From the NCBI GenBank assembly GCA_028554745.1, contig JAQOTN010000012.1:186001-250000 (forward strand): a stretch of DNA of 64,000 nucleotides, written 5' to 3'. The notes beneath the pieces were generated by a model, which saw only the letters and a program-made list of their open reading frames with translations, did not search any database and was not told the origin of the DNA. Numbering within the stretch: the stretch's first letter is position 1; the number at the start of each line of letters is the position of its first letter. Origin of the DNA: Blastocrithidia nonstop (Eukaryota > Euglenozoa > Kinetoplastea > Trypanosomatida > Trypanosomatidae). This document shows, piece by piece, positions 55,101 through 64,000 of the stretch. The position numbers and the translations under genes are program-made.

Positions 55101-58100
55101 CTCATGGGGTTGTTTTGATGAGTTTAATCGTATCTCTATTGAGGTGCTGTCAGTAGTGGCGACTCAGGTTGGGTCCATCTTAAATGCACTCAAAGAGCAC
55201 AAGCAGCGGTTTCGTTTTATTTCAGAAGAAATCTCACTATTGCCGTCGGTAGGCATGTGGATTACGATGAACCCGGGCTACGCCGGTCGTACAGAGTTGC
55301 CGTAGAATATCAAGTCACTGTTTCGGCCATGTGCCATGGTAGTGCCTGACCTGAAGAACATTTGTGAAATTATGTTGGCGGCAGAAGGTTTCAGTGATGC
55401 CAAAGATCTCGCATTGAAGTTTGTCACACTGTACCGCCTCAACAAGTAACTCTTGTCCCCGCAGGATCACTATGACTGGGGTTTGCGTGCGGTAAAGTCG
55501 GTGCTGTACATTGCCGGTGCCCTAAAGCGAGGTGACCCTGATGTGCCATAGCGTAATGTACTCATGCGTGCATTACGTGATACCAACATGGCTAAATTGA
55601 GCAAAGATGACGTGTACGTGTTCATGGGTCTCATTCGCTCACTTTTCCCTAACTTGGATGTACCCAAAAAGGATAAACCATAGCTGGTACAAGCGTGTAA
55701 AGCTGTCTGCAAAGAGCAAGGCAACTTACCTGGTGAAAATGACATCTTCATCCTGAAGTGTGTGCAGTACGAGTAGCTGCTTCATGTACGACACTCCGTG
55801 TTTATCTTGGGTGCCACCGGTGCTGGTAAGACGTAGTGTTGGCGATGTTTGCAAGGTGCACTGACCAAGTTGTACCAAGAGGAGTGGAAGGCTAAAGCAG
55901 TTGCCTCTTGTCTTAACCCAAAGGCTATCTCATCCAATGAGCTGTATGGCTATTTCACCCCACAAAAGGAGTGGCGTGATGGCATCTTGTCTACCATTTT
56001 CCGTGACTACGCCGTGTAGTCTAAGAAGAAGAAGAACATGAAGTGAATCGTGCTAGATGGTATTATTGATGCATAGTGGATTGAGTCGATGAACACCGTG
56101 ATGGATGATAATAAAATGTTGACACTGGTGTCAAATGAACGAATCCCGTTAACCGATTCAATGCGTATGATTTTTGAGGTATCACACCTCCGCAATGCCT
56201 CACCGGCCACCGTGTCTCGTGCGGGTGTGATTTTCATCAATGAGACCGATTTAGGCTGGGGTCCGTTCAAGGACAAGTGGATTGCCTCACGTGAAAAGCG
56301 AGAAGGCGCCATCTTGGACAGTCTATTTGACAAGTATGTACCTGTGGTGTTTGAGCTCTGAAAGCGTTCGATGCGTACGGTGGTGTCGGTGATGGATATT
56401 AACATTGTACAGACCATTTGCTTCTTACTCGATGGCATTATCAAGACACTGTAGCCTGATGAGCTGCTCAAGTACAACAACGCATTTGAGGCGTATGAGA
56501 AGTATTTTGTCTTTTCCGTTATCTGGGCCTTTGGTGGACCTCTGCCAAGTTCAGACGGTCGTATCGACATGCGTGTCAACTTCTCCAACCAGTGAAAGAA
56601 GTAGTTCGCTAACATGAAGATTACCTAGACCGGTTCTATTTTTGACTACTACATTGGCAAAACCAAAGACGAAAATGGAACAGTGACGTATGACTGGAAA
56701 CCATGGTCCGAGCTGGTTCAGCCCTACACATCTGACCCAGATGTCCAGCTCTCTGCCGTCTCGGTGCAAACCGCAGACACGGTACGAATGACCTACCTGA
56801 TGAGTCTGTTCGTTGACAATGCACGTGGTGTGATGTTGGTGGGTACAGCCGGTACTGGTAAGACCAATTTGATCATGTCCAAGTTACGCTCACTTGACCC
56901 GGAGAAGATACTGTTTCGTGTAGTGGCATTTAACGCACGTACCTCGTCGAGCGGTCTGCAGGCGGTAATGTAGCAGTCGCTAGAGAAGCGATCTGGGCGT
57001 ACCTATGGCCCGTTCAATCGCAAAAAATTGGTCTTTTTCATGGATGATATGAACATGCCTGCACCAGATAAGTACGGAACACAAGAGGCCATTGCACTGC
57101 TGCAGCAACACGTTGGGTATGGCTTCTGGTATGATCGTATAAAAATTATACAGAAGGAAATTGTAGACGTGCGCTATGTTGGTGCGATGAACCCTAAATC
57201 CGGTACGTTTAGTATTCTCGATCGTCTGCTGCGTCACTTTGCCGTCTTCTCAACCAACATGCCAGATCGTGTAGACTTGATCAGTATTTATGGTCAAATC
57301 TTACAGGCTCATACAAAACCATTCTCACGTGATGTCCGTGACACCCTAACGACGCTCCTGACCAACGCAACGATAGAGTTACACTACAACATCGCCAAGC
57401 AGTTCTTCCCAACCGCGATCAAATTCCACTACCAGTGGAACATGCGTGAGATGTTCAATATCTTTCAAGGTCTGTGTAAGTCCAGCCCTAAGCTGCACAA
57501 CTCAAGCCTGGCCATGGTGCGTCTATGGGTGCATGAATGTAATCGTACGTTTCGAGATCGAATGGCCGATGAGGAGGACATGAAACGGTATGATACGTTG
57601 TTGCAGTAAATCATTGGCCGAGCCGGCTTTACCGATGTCAATGTGAAGTAGGCGATGCAGTAGCCATTGATATGGGCTCCATTCTACACCACCCCTACCG
57701 GCGAGTAGAACGTGTACAATGAGACCAACTATGATGAAGCTAGTATGTATTTGCAAAGGAAGCTCACCTAGTACAATGACAATTATGCGTCCATGAAGTT
57801 GGTATTGTTCAACCAGGCCATTGAGCATGTCTGCCGAATCTCACGCATTACATCTAACCCACGTGGTAATGCCTTCCTGGTCGGTGTAGGCGGCTCAGGC
57901 AAACAATCACTCGCTCGTTTGGCGTCGTACATTAACGGACATGACATCTTCCAGATTTTGGTGACAAGTACGTATGACATTAACGATTTCCGAACCGACA
58001 TGCAGGAGCTGTACCGCAAGTGTGGACTGCGCGGCTACCCGTTTGCGTTTATCTTGACCGACACCCAAATCGTCTCACTGGACATGTTGGTCTACTTGAA

Positions 58101-61100
58101 TGACATGCTAAGTAGTGGTAACGTGCCATAGATGTTTAACCAAGATGAGCGTGAAGGAATTGTAGGCTCCATCATGAATGAGGTGAAAGCGGCTGGTATT
58201 GCCTAGTACTCCAACCCTGACATTTGTTGGGAGTACTTTATTAACAAGGTACGGTCTAACTTACACATCATTCTCTGTTTCTCGCCTGTGGGTAAAAACT
58301 TTGCGCAGTGGTGTAGACAGTTCCCTGCCCTCGCAAACACCACCGTCATTGACTGATTCCTGCCATGGCCAGAACAGGCTCTCCGCTCCGTCGCACAACG
58401 CTTCTTGTCCTAGATTGATTTGGGAGGTAAAGAGATGACGTAGAATATTGCCAATTACATGGCGTTTTGTCAGATGCGTGTGACGTAGACCTGTGAGGAG
58501 TACTTTGCACAGGAAAAGCGACATGCCTACACCACACCCAAGTCATTCTTGTAGTTGATTGCCTTTTACAAACAGCTATTGGCGAAAAAGCGAAAGTAGA
58601 ACAGCGATAAAGCAGAACGGTTGTTGAGTGGTATTGATAAGATTAAAGAGGCTGGTGTGCAGGTGCAGGCCCTGCAAGAGGTGCTCGTCCGTGAGAGTGT
58701 CGAGGTAGAAGAGGCCCGACAGAAGACCGCCGCACTGATGGAAAATGTAGGACGTGAGAAGTCGGTGGTAGAGTAGCAAAACGCGATTGCCGCCAAGGAA
58801 GAGGAGAAGACCAACAAAATTGTAGAAGAAGTCACGTAGTTTGAGCGGCAGTGTCAGGAGGATTTGGCAAAGGCTCAGCCACTCGTGCAGGAGGCACTGG
58901 CGGCACTCGACACACTTGACAAAGCCTCTATTGCGGAACTGAAAAATTTGGGCAAGCCACCTGAAGATGTACAGATGGTGGCTATTTGTGTGTTGGTACT
59001 GACCGCCAACCCACGTGCCATTCCCAACATGAAGAACCGAACATGGAACGAGTGCAAGAAAATGATGAACCAGGTGGATCGCTTCTTGTCGGAGTTGCGT
59101 GGCTTTGACGTGAACAACATTCCACAACCGTGTATTGATCAGATTCAAATGTACATCAATAACCCGGCGTTTAACCCGGATAACATAAAGACCAAATCCT
59201 TTGCGGCGGCAGGTCTGTGTAAGTGGGCCATTGGCATGAATCGGTACCACATTGTACGCTGTGAGGTACGACCAAAATAAGAGCGATTAGCTGAAGCACA
59301 ACAGCGACTTGCCTCAAGCCGGGCGGCACTGAAGAAAGTTCAAGATCGTGTAGCATAACTGCGTGCCAGGTTAGATGCATTGGTGGCTCAGTACGATCAG
59401 GCTGTGGCATAGGCTAATGTGATTGAGGCACGTGCCAAGAAAACACAAACGAAGATGAATTTGGCACAACGTCTGGTAACTGGTCTATCGGACGAAAGTG
59501 TGCGATGGGGCAACACCATCGAGTAGCTTAAGCAAAAGGCAAAGTTGCTCATTGGTGATGTACTGCTAAGTGCCTCCTTTGTGTCCTACATTGGACCATT
59601 CTCAAAGGCCTTTCGTGAGCACATCGTCAACAATGACTGAATTCCATGCATCAAGAGTTACAACATACCCATGACGTAGAATTTAGATGCGACGATGGAT
59701 GTGCTTACGTCATAGGCGACGGTGGCTTCATGAAACAATGAAGGTTTACCCTCTGATCGTGTTTCTACGTAGAATGGTGCGATCTTGACTAACTGTACAC
59801 GATGGCCATTGATGGTAGACCCACAACTGCAAGGTGTGAAGTGGATCAAGACACGTGAGGAAAAAAATGGGCTAAAAGTCATTCAGACCTCACAGAAGAA
59901 CTGGCAGAGAACACTACAGACTTGCATTGAGGAAGGACTGCCGTGTTTGATCGAGTCGCTCGGTGAGTTTATTGAACCGGTACTAGATGGTGTACTGAGT
60001 CGACAAACATTTAAGAAAGGAGGTAGGCAGTTCATCAAGTTGGGTGCGACCGAGGTGTAGTACAATCCTAACTTTCGTCTCATCTTACAGACCAAGCTGG
60101 GTAACCCGCACTACGGTCCTGAGGTAAACGCACAGACCACACTCATCAACTTTATGGTGACATAGGCTGGTTTGTAGGATCAGTTGTTGGCGGTGGTGGT
60201 GAGTCAGGAGCGGCCAGACCTGGAGAAGAAGCGTGGGACGCTGCTGCGGCAGATGAATACCATGACGATTGAGTTACAAAAATGTGAGGATGGATTACTT
60301 TACGAGTTGACTAACGCTACCGGTGACATTTTGTAGAATGTCGCATTGATTGAGAACTTGTAGAATACAAAACGAAACGCTAAAGAGATTAACGCCTCCT
60401 ATGCACAGGCCGTCATCACACAAAAGGATATTGCTCAAAATCGATTAAGTTACACCGATGTAGCCGTACGTGGCTCATTGCTGTTCTTCCAGATTGACCA
60501 GCTGTGAAAGATTGATCACATGTACCAGTACTCACTGGAGACGTTCATGGTAGTCTTCAACAAAGCTCTTGCTTCTGCCCCACAGCCATAAAACAAGAAC
60601 GACATTAAGAAGCGTGTGGAGATGGTTATTCGTAACATTACGTAGAACGTGTTTGCCTACGTCTCGCGTGGTTTGTTTGAACGGCACAAGTTGATCTTCT
60701 CTAGTTTACTGACATTTGCCATCTTGAGTGGCCGAAAGTAGATTAATGCCAAGCAACTTGACTTCTTGCTCCGTGGACGTAAAAAGCCCGGGGTGGAGCG
60801 GCCATAGACGGTGGTGTAGTGGTGTTCGCAGCCGAACTGGGATGCGGTGCAGGCCCTCGCCTAGGTGGAAGGTTCTACTCCGTAGTTTAATCTTTTGCCA
60901 ACCGACATGGCGGAGAATAATCGTTGGTATCAGTGGTGTGAGATGGAGAAGCCATAAGTTGAGAAAATGCCCGCTGACTGGAAGAATTTGAATGACTTTC
61001 AGCGATTACTCGTTCTGCGTTGTCTGCGTCCTGATCGTTTGACCGCTGCATTGGAGCAGTTTGTCAGTGACAGCATTGGCCGCTTCTTTGTCTCTGATCA

Positions 61101-63357
61101 GGCAGTGGACATCTCCATCTCATTCATGAACTCTAGCCCGACTACCCCGCTATTCTTCATCTTGTCTCCAGGTGTAGACCCGATCAAGTCGATTGAGGAG
61201 CTTGGTCGTCGTCTGGGCTTTACCTATGACAAGTAGAATTTTTTCAATGTCTCATTAGGACAAGGCCAAGAAGTGGTGGCAGATCGCGCATTAGACAAGT
61301 GCTTTACCAGTGGTGGCTGGGCACTCTTGTCGAATATTCACTTGGTGTAGAAGTGGCTGCGTACACTGGAACGGCGTTTAGATGGGTATGCATAGACCTA
61401 CACCCGTGTTGCACAACTTCGACGTGAAATTGCACAGCGCAAGGCGGCAGAGCGTGGACTGAGTGCCAAATCATCCAAATCCGGTGAACAAAATGGGCAA
61501 GGTGAAACAAACGAAGGGGAAGGAGAACATGATAATGATGCAAAAGAAGTAGATACGACCATGGAAGCCAATGAATTGGGTGAGCGTAACTCAGAAAATG
61601 GTGGTGGTGAGACAGAGGATGAGAATGAGTAGGAAGGGTATGACGAAGAGGACTACGAACAAGACGAAGACCAAAATGGAGAAGGCGTCGATAATAATAA
61701 TAATGATAACAATAACAATAATGGAGACGAAACTCAAGATGAAATTCATCCATAACGACGACGACGACGAGGAGGGCGACATGGCAAATCTCGCAAGGAT
61801 GACATGATTGAGGTTACTGATGACTAAATCCCATTTGACGGTCCTAAAGGTCACCCAGATTTTCGTGTCTTTCTCAGCGCGTAACCGTCGATGGTTATCC
61901 CGATTGGTGTGCTGCAGCGCTCTGTGAAGTTAACCTCGTAGCCTCCAACTGGAATTCGCCAAAACATCGTACGTGCGATGGCCAACTTTAGTGATGAGCC
62001 ATGGTAGCGAAGTGCTAAACCGTCCTAGTACCGGTGTATTATGTTTGCCATGTGCTTCTTTCATGCGGTGGTGGTGTAGCGTAAGAAATTTGGTCCACTA
62101 GGCTGGAATCGAGCCTATCCGTTTAACGCAGGTGACTTGACCACTTGTCTTGAGGTGGCGGCAAACTACATTGAGGATCGCCCACGAGTGCCGTGGTAGG
62201 ATCTACGTTACGTGTTTGGTGAAATTATGTACGGTGGACACATCACGGATGACTGGGATCGGGTGTTGTGTATGGCCTATTTGCAAAGCTTCATTGTACC
62301 ATAGTGTTGTGAGAACTTGTAGCTAGCTCCAGGGGTAAATGTACCTCAACCAGCAAGTTATCAGGAGTACATGGACTGACTCACCAAGTCAGAGAACTTC
62401 CCGGCGTAATCTCCGTTACTCTACGGCTTGCACCCGAATGCTGAAATTAACTATCGCACCGTGCAGGCTGATGTGCTGTTCAAGACGATTAACGAATTAC
62501 AACCAAAGAAACACAGTGGAGGGGATATGTTAAGCCCACAGGAGGTGGTACAGCAAAAGATTGATGAGATTCGTGAACGACTACCGTAGCCACACAACTT
62601 GCAAGATCTTGCGGAGCGATTAGAGGACGATCGTACCCCACAGCAGCACGTCTTCTACCAAGAGAGTGAGCGAATGAATATTCTTATTGACACGCTAAAG
62701 ACAACGCTGGAGTAGCTAGATTTGGGACTGAAAGGTGCGCTCTCCATGACGGCGGCGATGCAGGAGTTGTTTGATCAAATCTACCTCGATAAGTTGCCGT
62801 AAAAGTGGGCTCGTGTGTCTTTCATGTCACAGCGCATGTTAGGCTCCTGGGTTTAGAATTTCATGACGCGTAATGAACAGCTGGTGAGCTGAAATATTGA
62901 CCTGCTTACACCTAAAGTGACTAATCTGGCTCTGTTCTTCAACCCAATGTCATTCCTGACCGCTATTATGCAAACCACATCAATCATCAACAGCTTTGAC
63001 TTGGATCAGATGTCATTGGTGGTGGATGTGCTGAAGAAATCGGCAGATCAGATTGAAACCAACGCACGGGATGGGTGTTACATTTGTGGTCTCTCGATGG
63101 AAGGTGCTCGGTGGGATTCTACCGCCTCGTGTATTGAGTAGAGTCGTTTGAAGGAGCTGTACCCGAAGATGCCAATCATGCAGGTGCGCTCACTACCGCT
63201 CAGCAAGATTGATCGTCGCGATCAGTACGAGTGTCCGCTGTACAAGACACAGGCACGTGGTCCAGGATTTGTTGTTGGCTTCTTCCTCAAGACAAAGCAG
63301 CGGGCACGTAAGTGGGTGATTGCTGGTGTTGGTCTACTTTTAGATGTAGTAGAGTAA
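49129..63357 (+). CDS. axonemal dynein heavy chain, beta-type outer arm, 4,742 aa
   Basis: Flagellar motor subunit. One frame from ATG 49129 to TAA 63355. The tail ([40 protein letters not shown]) is followed by the linker and the AAA ring: AAA1 P-loop [11 protein letters not shown] (about 1945-1955), with [18 protein letters not shown] and [14 protein letters not shown]2 GATGAGKTE (about 2228); AAA3 GTAGTGKTN (about 2572); AAA4 GVGGSGKQS (about 2919). The stalk coiled coil is near 3,150-3,300. AAA5/6 and the C-terminus end [14 protein letters not shown] and [27 protein letters not shown] and [10 protein letters not shown] point to the DNAH9/11/17 beta class. TGA=Trp is conserved, for example at 56593. 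An acidic Asn/Glu/Asp insertion of about 130 residues sits in AAA6. Well over a hundred recoded codons break the standard-code reading. Confidence 0.96.
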
Positions 63358-63910
63358 AGTGCCTAAGTAAACTATTTATAAATTTTTTTTTTTATATACT
63401 ACTTTATTACATTTTTGATTTATCTTATCCTATAAATTGTATTTGTCAGTGATCTGTTTAACTTACTATCATCAATAAAAATAACTATTTTGATGTACAT
63501 ACACATTTCATGTAAATATTTATGTATTTACTGATGTATATAATTATCGTGTAAAATTTACACTTGTTATGAAGAGTATACAAAGAAATGTATAAATTAA
63601 GTAATCAATGCATGCATAAGTCAGCGTATACATATGTATCCTATTATAATAATATCAAAAATTTTAAAAAGTGTGCATGCGTCTTATAACAACTGTAAAA
63701 ATCTTCTAACTTATGTACAATAAGAGCAACTAAACGATCTTTGATGGAGATGAGTGAAATATATTATACTATCATGTTTAAAGTACCTACAATTGTTCTT
63801 TAAAAATCTTTATTATGAAGTACAAACCAAAATAAGTGTTATTCTCAGCTTTAGACTTTACAAATACAATATACTAATCATCAATATAATATTTTACTTT
63901 TCAGCATACC
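63358..63910. other. intergenic spacer, AT-rich
   Basis: About 550 bases, strongly AT-rich; holds the acceptor for the last gene. Confidence 0.6.
63891..63904 (+). promoter_or_regulatory. trans-splice acceptor
   Basis: T-rich tract ending in TTTTCAG six bases before the ATG at 63911. Confidence 0.65.
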
Positions 63911-64000
63911 ATGACAAGATAAGACAACACAATGACAATGTCAAGTCAACTACTTTCCGAGGCACGAGAAAATGGTTTACTCTTTGCCAGTGTACGTGCT
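63911..64000 (+). CDS. start of an unidentified gene (N-terminal 30 aa)
   Basis: The frame reads MTREDNTMTMSSQLLSEARE then NGLLFASVRA to the window edge, with TAA as Glu at codon 4. The strong splice acceptor just upstream supports it. It is possible that translation starts at a later Met (codon 8 or 10), in which case the TAA is untranslated. Too short to identify. Confidence 0.55.

Noticed and set aside
56007-56615. Minus-strand frame of 202 residues
   Set aside because: Antisense to the dynein heavy chain; the plus strand is homologous over its whole length.
58576-59250. Minus-strand frame of 224 residues, the longest standard-code frame in the window
   Set aside because: Antisense to the dynein stalk region; its length only reflects that CTA/TTA/TCA are avoided in that frame of the dynein codons.

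Overview
The window is nuclear DNA of a trypanosomatid (kinetoplastid) that has lost all dedicated stop codons, of the Blastocrithidia nonstop type. Read with the standard code it looks like a few hundred short open frames. Read with TAG and TAA as glutamate and TGA as tryptophan, it resolves into about two dozen long, intronless, conserved genes. The assignment comes from invariant positions: KHF-Glu-L in ribosomal protein eL42, FN-x-x-Glu-VM in AP-3 delta, PTQ-Glu-LA in a DEAD-box helicase, MHQP-Trp-AS in the ASCH domain of a TRIP4 homologue, and a Glu-Trp pair in TXNDC9. TAA also appears to be the only terminator. The eL42 sequence is of kinetoplastid type. Gene order in long same-strand blocks, pyrimidine tract plus AG upstream of ATGs, very AT-rich spacers and no introns all fit trypanosomatid polycistronic transcription with trans-splicing.

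Layout. 1-35,792 is one minus-strand block, listed here from left to right (the reverse of transcription): an Asn-rich protein with a FYVE_2-like zinc finger (cut by the window edge), a putative mitochondrial protein, a coiled-coil protein, a dual-specificity phosphatase, AP-3 delta adaptin, the spliceosomal DEAD-box helicase Prp5/DDX46, a TRIP4/ASC-1 homologue, a histidine phosphatase, a small eEF1B-type GST-C-like protein, a LisH protein, a longin R-SNARE, a thioredoxin-fold/TPR protein, a Siva-like Cys-rich protein, queuine tRNA-ribosyltransferase subunit 2, and cohesin SMC3.

36,162-39,540 is a decayed DIRS-like (VIPER/TATE-type) retroelement with tyrosine recombinase, reverse transcriptase and RNase H remnants broken by several frameshifts. 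39,541-42,554 is a divergent strand-switch region with two orphan genes on opposite strands and a short GC-rich, foldable island in very AT-rich DNA.

42,555-64,000 is a plus-strand block: TXNDC9 homologue, tubulin cofactor A, pyrroline-5-carboxylate reductase, eL42, CCT6 (TCP-1 zeta), a 4,742-residue beta-type outer-arm dynein heavy chain, and the start of one more gene. Functionally the window is mostly housekeeping (membrane traffic, splicing, tRNA modification, cohesion, tubulin folding, axoneme). Unlinked functions side by side are expected for trypanosomatid gene clusters. Gene ends are the least certain part, because in-frame TAA can mean either Glu or stop.
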